Notes under the pieces: model-generated
Databases searched by the model: none
The model's input: only the letters and a program-made list of their open reading frames with translations
What the model was told of the DNA's origin: nothing
Translations under genes and position numbers: made by a program
DNA from: Sphingobium sp. TKS
GTDB taxonomy: Bacteria > Pseudomonadota > Alphaproteobacteria > Sphingomonadales > Sphingomonadaceae
DNA: 64,000 nt
Direction: 5' to 3'
NCBI RefSeq assembly: GCF_001563265.1
Contig: NZ_CP005083.1
Coordinates: 2,421,001 to 2,485,000 of the forward strand
In this document: piece by piece, positions 33,500 through 41,399 of the stretch
Layout: every line of letters begins with the position of its first letter
Position numbering within the stretch: position 1 is the first letter of the stretch

Positions 33500-34819
33500 T
33501 CAGCCTTCGTAGATCGGGAAACGGGCGCAAAGGGCCGAGACGCGCTCGCGGACATTGGCTTCCACGGCGGCGTCGCCATGCTCGCCATTGTCACGCAGGC
33601 CTTCCAAGACGTCCGCGATCATGTCGCCAATGGCCTCGAACTCGGCCACGCCGAAACCGCGGGTCGTACCGGCGGGCGAGCCCACGCGGATGCCGCTGGT
33701 CTTGGTGGGCGGCAGCGGGTCGCCCGGCACGCCATTCTTGTTGCAGGTGATGAAGCTGCGCTCCAGCGCCTCGTCCGCATCCTTGCCCGAAATGCCATAG
33801 GGACGCAGGTCGATGAGTGCCAGATGCGTGTCGGTGCCGCCCGACACCACAGCTAGGCCGCGCTGCTCCAGCTTGCCGGCAAGCGCCTTGGCATTGGTCA
33901 CGATCGCCTGGGCATAGGTCTTGAACTCCGGACGCAGCGCCTCGCCAAAGGCAACCGCCTTCGCCGCGATCACATGCATCAGCGGGCCTCCCTGAAGGCC
34001 GGGGAACACCGCCGAGTTGATCTTCTTCGCTATGGCTTCGTTATCGGTCAGAATCATGCCGCCACGCGGACCGCGCAGGGTCTTGTGCGTGGTGGTGGTC
34101 ACGACATCGGCAAAACCGAAAGGCGTCGGATGCGCGCCACCCGCGACCAGACCCGCGAAATGCGCCATGTCGACCATCAGCAGCGCGCCGACCTTGTCCG
34201 CGATGGCGCGGAAGCGGGCGAAGTCCAAATGCCGCGGATAGGCCGAACCGCCCGCGATGATGAGGGTCGGCTTTGCCTCGATCGCCTGCGCTTCCAGTGC
34301 GTCATAATCGATGACATGCGTATCCTCGCGCACGCCATACTGTACGGCATTGTACCACTTGCCCGACAGCGCCGGCTTGGCGCCATGGGTCAGGTGACCA
34401 CCAGCATCGAGCGACAGGCCCATGATGGTGTCGCCCGGCTTGGTCAGCGCCAGCATGACCGCGCCGTTCGCTTGCGCGCCCGAATGGGGCTGCACGTTCA
34501 CGAAGCCGCAGTTGAAGATCTGCTTGGCGCGGTCGATGGCGAGCTGCTCGACCTCATCCGAAGGCGCGCAGCCCTGATAATAGCGCTTGCCCGGATAGCC
34601 TTCGGCATATTTGTTCGTGAAGACCGAACCCTGTGCCTCCAGCACCGCCTTTGACACGATATTTTCCGAGGCGATCAGTTCGATCTGGTTCTGCTCGCGC
34701 TTCAGTTCGTTGGTGACGCCCGCGAAGACCGCCGGATCGGCATCGGCCAGGCTGCGCGTGAAATAGCCTTCCGAACGGATATCGGACAGGTCGGGCTGGG
34801 TGAGGGTGGCGGTGCTCAT
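33500..34819 (-). CDS. glyA: serine hydroxymethyltransferase
   Basis: This PLP enzyme interconverts serine and glycine with tetrahydrofolate and supplies one-carbon units. The 439-residue protein has the Lys-PLP motif [30 protein letters not shown] near the N-terminus and SGTDTHL-type C-terminal landmarks. It lies 12 bp after rpiB and 6 bp before nrdR, an operon order common in alphaproteobacteria. Confidence 0.97.
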   Translation of the reverse strand: MSTATLTQPDLSDIRSEGYFTRSLADADPAVFAGVTNELKREQNQIELIASENIVSKAVLEAQGSVFTNKYAEGYPGKRYYQGCAPSDEVEQLAIDRAKQIFNCGFVNVQPHSGAQANGAVMLALTKPGDTIMGLSLDAGGHLTHGAKPALSGKWYNAVQYGVREDTHVIDYDALEAQAIEAKPTLIIAGGSAYPRHLDFARFRAIADKVGALLMVDMAHFAGLVAGGAHPTPFGFADVVTTTTHKTLRGPRGGMILTDNEAIAKKINSAVFPGLQGGPLMHVIAAKAVAFGEALRPEFKTYAQAIVTNAKALAGKLEQRGLAVVSGGTDTHLALIDLRPYGISGKDADEALERSFITCNKNGVPGDPLPPTKTSGIRVGSPAGTTRGFGVAEFEAIGDMIADVLEGLRDNGEHGDAAVEANVRERVSALCARFPIYEG

Positions 34820-34831
34820 AGGGCAGGCTCC

Positions 34832-35269
34832 TTAAAGCGCGGGCTGGGAGAGTTTCTCGACGCGGCCGGCATGGCGGCCACCGCCGAAATCTGTGGAAAG
34901 AAAGGTAGCGACGCAGGCCTTGGCCATGTCCACGCCGGTCAGGCGCGCGCCCAGGGCAAGGACGTTGGCGTCATTATGCTCACGCGAGAGCGCGGCGGAG
35001 AGAGGTTCGGACACCAGCGCGCAGCGACAGGCGGGGTTGCGGTTGACGGCGATGGAAATACCGATGCCCGACCCGCAAAGCGCAATGCCGCGCTCGGCCG
35101 CGCCCGAAGCAATTGCCGTCGCCAGCTTGTAACCGAAATCGGGATAATCCACCCGATCGGCGGTCGCCGGACCCAGATCGTCGACCTCATGGCCTTCGGC
35201 GCGCAGCCAGTCTGCGAGTTCCGCCTTCAGATCAACGGCGGCATGATCGGAAGCGAGTGCGATTTTCAC
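34832..35269 (-). CDS. rpiB: ribose 5-phosphate isomerase B
   Basis: RpiB interconverts ribose 5-phosphate and ribulose 5-phosphate. The 145-residue protein begins with KIALASDHAAVDLK, then carries the catalytic Cys loop GIALCGSGIGISIAVNR and a C-terminal FGGGRHAGRVEKL. It starts at GTG. It is the first gene of rpiB-glyA-nrdR. Confidence 0.95.
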   Translation of the reverse strand: MKIALASDHAAVDLKAELADWLRAEGHEVDDLGPATADRVDYPDFGYKLATAIASGAAERGIALCGSGIGISIAVNRNPACRCALVSEPLSAALSREHNDANVLALGARLTGVDMAKACVATFLSTDFGGGRHAGRVEKLSQPAL

Positions 35270-35359
35270 GGTAAAGCTGTCCTGTCACGCAAAAGGTGAT
35301 TCGTTCCCGCGCCTCATAGGGGCTGAACCGCGATATTGCCACAGTCCACCCGCCCGCCT

Positions 35360-35569
35360 ATGGCCTGCTTCATGGCTGGCACGATTTTATCCATATTGAT
35401 GCTTGCGGGCATGGCTCTGACGGGCGGCGGCATTTATGCGATCGTCAAGAAGAGGGACCGCAAGCGCGGCACGCTGATGATCGTCGCGGGGCTGGTGATG
35501 TTCGTCAACGTCGCCATCACCGCCATTCCGGGCTCCGACCTGCCCGTGCTGGAAAACGGCAGCCGTTAA
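35360..35569 (+). CDS. small two-helix membrane protein of unknown function
   Basis: About 69 residues are encoded from ATG 35360 (alternatives: TTG 35336 and ATG 35372). Two hydrophobic helices are separated by a very basic loop (VKKRDRKRG), and the C-terminus is soluble (GSDLPVLENGSR). It is divergent from rpiB, and its stop overlaps the end of the convergent HPP-CBS gene by 4 bp. I recognise no family. Confidence 0.6.
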   Translation: MACFMAGTILSILMLAGMALTGGGIYAIVKKRDRKRGTLMIVAGLVMFVNVAITAIPGSDLPVLENGSR

Positions 35570-36651
35570 GCGCGAAGGGCCACCGCCGCCAGCAGATCGG
35601 TCTGCGTGATGAGGCCGCGCAGCATCCGGTCGTCATCCACCACGATCGCCTCGCGCCGCCCTCCGCCGGTCAGGGGACGCAGCAGCGCCGCCACCGGCGT
35701 ATCCGCGTGCACGATATAGGGTTCCGAAGCGATGTCGCCCACGCGCTCACCCACGCGCGCCAGGTCCAGTGGGCCGACTACGCCATGCACGCGTCCGGCA
35801 TTGTCCAGCACTGGCAAGGACAGTAGCCGCCGGAGGTGGAGCAGTGCCCGCGCCTCGGCCACCGGCTGGCCTTCCCGCACCGAAATCACGTCGCGAGACA
35901 TGATCTCGCCGCAGGTCAGCCGGCCATGCGCCCGCTCGGCTGCGCGCATCTCCGCGTCGTGCAGGACGATCTGCAAGTCGGCCGCATCCACGTCCAGCGT
36001 CTCGCCATAGGCATGCAATGCCTCTTCGACGTCCTGCTCCGACGGCGAGCGCAACAGGGGGGCGGGATCGCTGGTGCCATGGGTGCCGGGTGCCTTGGGC
36101 ACGATATGGGGATAATTATGCCCGGCCAGCCGATGGAAGATGATCGCGACGGTCACGAGCAGCGCCGTATTCACCGCCACCGGAACGAAGGCGAACATAT
36201 AGCTCGGTGCGCCTTGCGTGGCTCCCAGGACCGCGGACAGCGCCACGGCCCCGCCGGGTGGGTGCAAGCAACGCAATAGCGACATGACGCCGATTGTGCT
36301 GCCCACCGCCAGCGCGGCGGCAATGGTCGGATCGGGGATCAGCTTTGCCACGCTGATGCCCACCAGCGCCGACACCACATTGCCACCCAAGACCGGCCAG
36401 GGCTGGGCCAGCGGACTGGCCGGCACGGCAAAGAGCAGCACCGCCGACGCCCCCATGGGCGCGACCAGCAGCGGATGGGCGATCCCGTTCCCCAGCATCA
36501 GCCCGCATAGCAGGCCGGTAATGGCGATCCCGCCGATCGCTCCGCTTGCTGCCTTCAGCCGGTCCAGAAAGCCCGGTCCCGCCGGTGCGGGGATGAAGGC
36601 GCTATAATAGCGGCTCCAGATCAGGCGGACGTCATTCTTGGGCTCACTCAT
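35566..36651 (-). CDS. HPP family membrane protein fused to two CBS domains
   Basis: The 361-residue protein starts at ATG 36651; a GTG 3 bp earlier is less likely. Residues of about 25-190 form the HPP integral-membrane domain with several helices and the name motif LHPPGGA. Two CBS domains occupy the C-terminal third (CGEIMSRDVISVREGQ, LITQTDLLAAVAL). Some HPP proteins carry nitrite across chloroplast or bacterial membranes; CBS pairs usually bind adenine nucleotides and gate the partner domain. The substrate here is unknown. Confidence 0.82.
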   Translation of the reverse strand: MSEPKNDVRLIWSRYYSAFIPAPAGPGFLDRLKAASGAIGGIAITGLLCGLMLGNGIAHPLLVAPMGASAVLLFAVPASPLAQPWPVLGGNVVSALVGISVAKLIPDPTIAAALAVGSTIGVMSLLRCLHPPGGAVALSAVLGATQGAPSYMFAFVPVAVNTALLVTVAIIFHRLAGHNYPHIVPKAPGTHGTSDPAPLLRSPSEQDVEEALHAYGETLDVDAADLQIVLHDAEMRAAERAHGRLTCGEIMSRDVISVREGQPVAEARALLHLRRLLSLPVLDNAGRVHGVVGPLDLARVGERVGDIASEPYIVHADTPVAALLRPLTGGGRREAIVVDDDRMLRGLITQTDLLAAVALRA

Positions 36652-36780
36652 CACGCGCTGCCGCTAAAGCCCGCACCCTTCCAGGCCAAGCGCAAATTTA
36701 CTCGTCCGCCGCAATCGCAGCTTCGCGCTAATGCTCTCACAAGCTTGGAGAGGGGATAGGAGGGGGCCAGTTCGTAACCC

Positions 36781-36810
36781 AAAAGAAAAGGGGCCGCTTT
36801 CGCAGCCCCC
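36781..36810 (-). terminator. intrinsic terminator of the alpha/beta-hydrolase gene
   Basis: Read on the minus strand, a stem of GGGGC-GC / GC-GCCCC (36790-36809) is followed by TTTTCTTTT. It lies 26 bp after the stop of the gene at 36836. Confidence 0.8.
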
Positions 36811-36835
36811 AATCTTGCAAATCTGTAACCCCAGC

Positions 36836-37492
36836 TCACCGTATAGGCGAATCCGGCGACAGCCGCATGTCGAGATAATTATCCACCGACTTCATCAACT
36901 GCTCCAGCTCATGTTCGAAAAAGTGGTTCGCGCCACGGATCTCGTCATGATGGATGGTGATGCCCTTCTGGGTGCGCAGCTTGTCGACCAGCTTCTGCAC
37001 GGCGCTCGCGGTGACGACCTCGTCCGCCGTTCCCTGGACGATGATGCCCGAGGAAGGGCAGGGCGCCAGGAAGGAGAAGTCATACATGTTCGCTGGCGGT
37101 GCGACCGAGATAAAGCCCCGTATTTCCGGGCGCCGCATCAGCAACTGCATGCCGATCCAGGCGCCAAAGGAGAAACCGGCGATCCATGTCGTCTGCGCCT
37201 CCGGATGGAAGCTCTGCACCCAGTCGAGCGCCGCAGCGGCGTCGCTCAATTCGCCAATGCCGTTGTCGAACGTGCCCTGGCTGCGCCCCACGCCACGGAA
37301 ATTGAACCGCAGCACCGCAAAGCCGCGCCGCACGAAGGTCTTGTAAAGCGCCTGGGTGATACGGTCGTTCATCGTGCCGCCGCCCTGGGGGTGCGGATGG
37401 AGGATCATCGCGACCGGCGCGCGGGGGCGGGGGGGAGGGCTGAAGCGGCCTTCGAGGCGGCCTTCGGGTCCGGGGAAAATTACGTCGGGCAT
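36836..37492 (-). CDS. alpha/beta-hydrolase (YsgG/dienelactone-hydrolase-like)
   Basis: The 218-residue cytoplasmic hydrolase starts at ATG 37492, with CAGGT upstream; the longer frame lacks support. Landmarks are the oxyanion region HPHPQGGGTMND, RFNFRGVGRSQG, nucleophile Ser in AGFSFGAWIG, Asp in GTADEVV and His in GANHFFEHEL. This subfamily is often annotated as alpha/beta-hydrolase of the CocE-like/DLH group without a known substrate. It is divergent from the cysteine desulfurase pair. Confidence 0.82.
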   Translation of the reverse strand: MPDVIFPGPEGRLEGRFSPPPRPRAPVAMILHPHPQGGGTMNDRITQALYKTFVRRGFAVLRFNFRGVGRSQGTFDNGIGELSDAAAALDWVQSFHPEAQTTWIAGFSFGAWIGMQLLMRRPEIRGFISVAPPANMYDFSFLAPCPSSGIIVQGTADEVVTASAVQKLVDKLRTQKGITIHHDEIRGANHFFEHELEQLMKSVDNYLDMRLSPDSPIR

Positions 37493-37623
37493 GGCACCTG
37501 TTATGGTTCTGGGCCGTCGATACGGCGAATGGAGACGGCGCAGCAGCCAATGCTGGCGCTGCGCGACAGACCGCCTATATAGAAGTCGCCACCATTTCCG
37601 CAATCAATGAGTGTCTTCCGTCC

Positions 37624-38670
37624 GTGGCTTCCCACCGTCTCTATCTGGATCACGCTGCCACCACGCCGATATTGCCGCAGGCGCAAGCGGCGATGATCCA
37701 GGCGCTGGAAAGCTGGTCCAATCCCTCCAGCCCGCATGGCGACGGCCGCGCAGCCCGCGCCGCGCTGGAGGACGCTCGCCGTCGGATCGGTTCTGCGCTG
37801 GGTTGGGACGGGCATGTCATCTTCACCTCCGGCGCCAGCGAAGCCATTGCGATCGCGCTGACCCGCAGCAAGGCGGGACGAATCCTGACATCGCCGGTCG
37901 AGCATGATTCGGTCCTGCGCGTGACACCGGAGGCCGAGCGGCTGGAGGTGGATATCAACGGCCTCCTTATTCATCATTCCTGTTTGCACGTTAATGACGG
38001 CGGAAAAAGCCTCCTCGCCATCCAGCACGTCAACAATGAAACCGGCGTGATCCAGCCCCTGGAAGAGATCGACCGCGAGGGCGTCATCCTTTTCGCGGAC
38101 TGCGCCCAGAGCGCCGCCAAACTCCCTCTCCCCGACGCTGACATGATCGCCATCAGCGCGCATAAATTCGGCGGCCCTCCGGGGATCGGTGCGTTGCTCA
38201 TCAAGGATCTGACCCTGATCCACGCCAGCGGCGGGCAGGAACAGGGCTATCGCGCAGGCACGGAAAACCTCCCCGCCGTCCTCGCCATGGCGGCGGCGCT
38301 GGAGGCCCGCACCGACTGGATTCCCAAGGTAGCCACCCTGCGCGCCAAGCTGGATGACGCCATCGAAGCATTCGGCGGCGAGATCGTCGCGCGCGACGCC
38401 CCGCGCATCCCCTCCATCGCAAGCTACCGCATGCCCGGCCTTTCGGCCCGCGCCCAGCTTATCCAGTTCGATCTCGCGGGCATTTCCGTCTCGGCCGGCA
38501 GCGCCTGTTCCTCCGGCTCGCTCAAGACCAGCCATGTCCTCCACGCCATGGGTTGGGATGAAGCGCAGGCAGGCGAAGTCATCCGCGTCAGCTTTGGCCC
38601 CGCCACCAGCGAAGCCGACATAGACCGCTTCATCGAAGCCTGGACCAGCATGGCGGCGCGCGCCCGATGA
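37624..38670 (+). CDS. cysteine desulfurase, NifS/IscS family (first copy)
   Basis: This PLP enzyme releases sulfur from cysteine as a persulfide. The 348-residue protein begins at GTG with RLYLDHAATTP. It has Lys in AISAHKFGGP for PLP and Cys in SAGSACSSGS on the mobile loop. Its stop overlaps the start of the second desulfurase by ATGA. The family's usual scaffold protein (IscU or SufE/SufU) is not adjacent. It is shorter and more divergent around HVNNETG than housekeeping IscS. Confidence 0.9.
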   Translation: MASHRLYLDHAATTPILPQAQAAMIQALESWSNPSSPHGDGRAARAALEDARRRIGSALGWDGHVIFTSGASEAIAIALTRSKAGRILTSPVEHDSVLRVTPEAERLEVDINGLLIHHSCLHVNDGGKSLLAIQHVNNETGVIQPLEEIDREGVILFADCAQSAAKLPLPDADMIAISAHKFGGPPGIGALLIKDLTLIHASGGQEQGYRAGTENLPAVLAMAAALEARTDWIPKVATLRAKLDDAIEAFGGEIVARDAPRIPSIASYRMPGLSARAQLIQFDLAGISVSAGSACSSGSLKTSHVLHAMGWDEAQAGEVIRVSFGPATSEADIDRFIEAWTSMAARAR

Positions 38671-39755
38671 CCATCTATCTCGACTATCAGGCGACCACGC
38701 CGCTCGCGCCCGAAGCCTTTGACGCCATGGTCCCGCTGCTCCGCGACCAGTTCGCCAACCCCCATAGCGCCCACCGCCTGGGCCGAGTCGTCGCCGCGCA
38801 GGTAGAGGTCGCGCGCGCCGAAATCCTGAAGCTGTTTCCGGAGGGCGGCCGCCTCCTCTTCACTTCCGGCGCTACCGAAGCGCTGAACATGGCGATCCGG
38901 GGCGCGCCTTCGGGCGGAATCGTCACTGTCGCCACCGAACATGCCGCCGTTCTTGACACTGTCGAAGCGCAGGGCAGGGCGGGGCGCGACGTCGCCATCC
39001 TTCCAGTGGGCTCCGACGGCCTAGTGGATCTCGACCAGGCCGCCAAAGCCATCCGCCCCGGCGTGGCCTTGGTCGCGGTCATGCTGGTCAACAATGAAAT
39101 CGGCGTCATTCAGCCGGTTGCGGAACTGGCCGAGCTTGCCCACCGTGCGGGCGCCCTCTTTCTCTGCGACGCCGTGCAAGGCTATGGCCGCGTCCCCATT
39201 CCGCCCTTATGCGACATGGTCGCGATCAGCGCCCACAAAATCCACGGCCCCAAAGGCGTCGGCGCTCTCTGGCTTCGCGAGGGCGTCGATCTCACCCCCG
39301 TCATCCATGGCGGCGGGCAGGAAGGTGGCCTGCGCTCGGGCACCCTTTCGCCCGCTCTCTGCGCGGGCTTCGGCGCTTCTGCCCGCTTGATGCGGGAGCG
39401 CGCCGAAACCGACCGCGCCCATGTCGAATCGCTTTGGACAGCCGCCCGCGACCTCTTTTTCCAATGGACGCTCAACGGCAGCGAAACCTGTCGCTATCCC
39501 GGCAATCTCAACCTTCGCCGGGCTGGAGTGGACGGTGCGCGGCTGTTGTCGGAATGCCGCGATGTCGCTTTTTCGCTCGGCAGCGCTTGCGCAAGTGGGT
39601 CCGGGCGGCCTAGCCATGTGCTGCGCGCACTCGGCCTTTCAGACGCGGAGGCGCGTGGATCGGTGCGGATCGGCTTTGGCCGGTACACGACGCTGGCCGA
39701 ACTGGAGGATGCCGCGAGGATATTGAATGAGGCAGCCCAAATATGGGCGCCTTGA
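38667..39755 (+). CDS. cysteine desulfurase, NifS/IscS family (second copy)
   Basis: The 362-residue paralogue begins TIYLDYQATTPLAP. It has PLP Lys in AISAHKIHGPKG and active-site Cys in SLGSACASGSGRPSH, which matches group I (NifS/IscS) enzymes. It overlaps the first copy by 4 bp and is followed 23 bp later by the [2Fe-2S] ferredoxin. The pair plus ferredoxin suggests a dedicated iron-sulfur or sulfur-transfer unit; a heterodimer of the two copies is possible but unproven. Confidence 0.92.
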   Translation: MTIYLDYQATTPLAPEAFDAMVPLLRDQFANPHSAHRLGRVVAAQVEVARAEILKLFPEGGRLLFTSGATEALNMAIRGAPSGGIVTVATEHAAVLDTVEAQGRAGRDVAILPVGSDGLVDLDQAAKAIRPGVALVAVMLVNNEIGVIQPVAELAELAHRAGALFLCDAVQGYGRVPIPPLCDMVAISAHKIHGPKGVGALWLREGVDLTPVIHGGGQEGGLRSGTLSPALCAGFGASARLMRERAETDRAHVESLWTAARDLFFQWTLNGSETCRYPGNLNLRRAGVDGARLLSECRDVAFSLGSACASGSGRPSHVLRALGLSDAEARGSVRIGFGRYTTLAELEDAARILNEAAQIWAP

Positions 39756-39778
39756 AGAAAAGCGGGGAACGTCGCACC

Positions 39779-40114
39779 ATGACCAGGGTAATCTTCATCA
39801 GCGCCGATGGAGAGCATAAGCAGGAGGTTGAAGCACCGGCCGGATCGGTCCTGCTGGACGTCGCCCAAGCCGCGGGACAGCCGCTTGAGGGCACCTGCGA
39901 AGGCCAGATGGCCTGCTCCACCTGCCATGTCATCGTCGACGCCGCCGACTTCGCCAAGCTCAAAAAGGCGAGTGAGGATGAGGAGGACATGCTGGACCTC
40001 GCCGCCGCGGCGACCCGCACCAGCCGCCTGTCCTGCCAGATCATACTGGACGAGAAGCTCGAAAGCCTGACCGTCCGCATCCCCGGCGAATCCTATAATA
40101 TGCAGGGGATGTAA
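39779..40114 (+). CDS. [2Fe-2S] ferredoxin, ISC/adrenodoxin type
   Basis: The 111-residue ferredoxin starts at ATG 39779, with GGGGAA upstream. The cluster ligands are CEGQMACSTC (C-x5-C-x2-C) and a fourth Cys in SRLSCQI. The final PGESYNMQG tail resembles ISC ferredoxins. It would give electrons for iron-sulfur assembly, consistent with the desulfurases directly upstream. An earlier ATG at 39743 would overlap the desulfurase gene and is less likely. Confidence 0.92.
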   Translation: MTRVIFISADGEHKQEVEAPAGSVLLDVAQAAGQPLEGTCEGQMACSTCHVIVDAADFAKLKKASEDEEDMLDLAAAATRTSRLSCQIILDEKLESLTVRIPGESYNMQGM

Positions 40115-40116
40115 GC

Positions 40117-41046
40117 TTGCCCAAACGCCTGATCTTTGCGGCCCTGCTGCTTGCCGCCCCGGCTTTGGCGCAGGATGAAGCCCCCCGCCAGTCGCTCCTC
40201 CCGCCGCCGCCCCGCTATATGGTGAGCGAATCGGCCATGAAATCGGTCCGCAATCCCAAGGAGATCGAAACCGAAACCGGTGGCCGGTTGGGCGTCGCGC
40301 TGGTCGACAGCAAGGGCGCGCTGATCCTGGGTTTCAACCGCGACGAGCGTTTCGCCATGTGCTCGACCTTCAAGGCGCCGCTCGCGGCAGCCATCCTGAC
40401 GGGCGCGGAAGGCGGCAAATTCGGCCTCGAAGGCCAGATCAGCTTCACCAAGGCGGACATTCTGGACTATGCCCCGGTCGTCAAGAAGAACGGCAAGCGC
40501 GGACGCATGTCGATGGAGGAACTGGCCGCCGCTGCCGTAGAGGTCAGCGACAACAGCGCCGCCAATCTGCTGCTCCCGATGATCGGCGGCCCGGAAGGTC
40601 TTACGATGTTCATCCGCGCTCATGGCGACACCGTGACCCGCCTCGACCGGACGGAACCCACGCTCAACGAGAATGTCGAGGGCGACGAGCGTGACACCAC
40701 CAGTCCAGCCGCCATGGCCGGACTGATGGGGCGCCTGATCTTTCGCGACCTCAAAACCGAGAGCGCCGGCAAGTTGCGGGGCTGGCTGAACGCCAGCACC
40801 ACCGGCACCAACCGCATCAAGGCAGGCCTTCCCAAGGACTGGACTTCCGGCAGCAAGACCGGAAGCTGCGGCACCGCCTATAATGATGTGGCGCTGGTGA
40901 AGTCGCCCGCCGGAGAGGAATATATCCTCGCCATCTATCTCGACCGCCCCACGGTAGATGCCAAGGTTGCCGAAGCCGCCATAGCCGAAACTGCCCGAGC
41001 CGCGCTGGATTTTGTTGGAAAAGCGCAGAAGACGGGTCTGGAATAG
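40117..41046 (+). CDS. class A beta-lactamase with predicted Cys69-Cys238 pair
   Basis: The 309-residue protein starts at TTG, 7 bp after an AGGGGA site, and has a signal peptide (LIFAALLLAAPALAQ). All class A motifs are present: S83-T-F-K86 (S70xxK), S144-D-N (SDN), E180-x2-L-N (E166) and K247-T-G (KTG). Cys82 precedes the nucleophile and Cys251 follows KTGS, the positions of the disulfide in class A carbapenemases such as KPC, SME and NMC-A. It follows the ferredoxin by 2 bp. The substrate range cannot be read from sequence, and similar chromosomal enzymes are often narrow. Confidence 0.92.
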   Translation: MPKRLIFAALLLAAPALAQDEAPRQSLLPPPPRYMVSESAMKSVRNPKEIETETGGRLGVALVDSKGALILGFNRDERFAMCSTFKAPLAAAILTGAEGGKFGLEGQISFTKADILDYAPVVKKNGKRGRMSMEELAAAAVEVSDNSAANLLLPMIGGPEGLTMFIRAHGDTVTRLDRTEPTLNENVEGDERDTTSPAAMAGLMGRLIFRDLKTESAGKLRGWLNASTTGTNRIKAGLPKDWTSGSKTGSCGTAYNDVALVKSPAGEEYILAIYLDRPTVDAKVAEAAIAETARAALDFVGKAQKTGLE

Positions 41047-41072
41047 CGCGGGACATCGACCTGTGGGTTGTC

Positions 41073-41113
41073 GTGCTCCTGCGAAGGCAGGAGCACCTAA
41101 GGCAGGAGCACCT
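41073..41113. repeat. family A palindrome, single copy with partial duplicate
   Basis: GTGCTCCTGCGAAGGCAGGAGCAC (41073-41096) is a nearly perfect palindrome, followed by a second partial AAGGCAGGAGCACCT. It lies between the beta-lactamase stop and the SRP RNA gene, in the 353-bp gap 41047-41399, and shares its core with the other family A elements. Confidence 0.8.
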
Positions 41114-41199
41114 GATTCCTTGGCCTCGCTTTTTGCCTTTCGTAACAGTGATCGTCCGCGACCCCTTGCTATAAACTCATCACTTCGCCATATGCCGCG

Positions 41200-41294
41200 C
41201 CGGGAGTCGGGCGGACGTAGTCGTCGCGAACCTGGTCAGGTCCTGACGGAAGCAGCCACAGTGATTTCGCTGCGGGTCGTTCCGGCTCCCACCT
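41200..41294 (+). ncRNA. ffs: signal recognition particle RNA (small bacterial 4.5S type)
   Basis: The universally conserved SRP core GGTCAGGTCCTGACGGAAG followed by CAGCC is at 41234-41257. Flanking strands pair: GGGAG (41202-41206) with CTCCC (41286-41290), and CGG with CCG next to it, giving a ~95-nt hairpin. TATAAA at 41170-41175 is a plausible -10 box. The RNA binds Ffh and targets membrane proteins. dnaX follows ~105 bp later, an order seen in several bacteria. Ends are approximate. Confidence 0.88.
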
Positions 41295-41399
41295 CCATTC
41301 ATCGCAGCGTCGATGTCCTCATCCGGCAGCGAAACAAAACCCGCCCCTTAAAGGCTTTCCGGCTTCGACAGCCTCGCCCCAAGCCGCTAGACTGATCGA

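Noticed and set aside
41012..41395. 127-residue + strand ORF across the gap before dnaX
   Set aside because: It covers the family A repeat and the SRP RNA; no ribosome site and a translation of repeat DNA.
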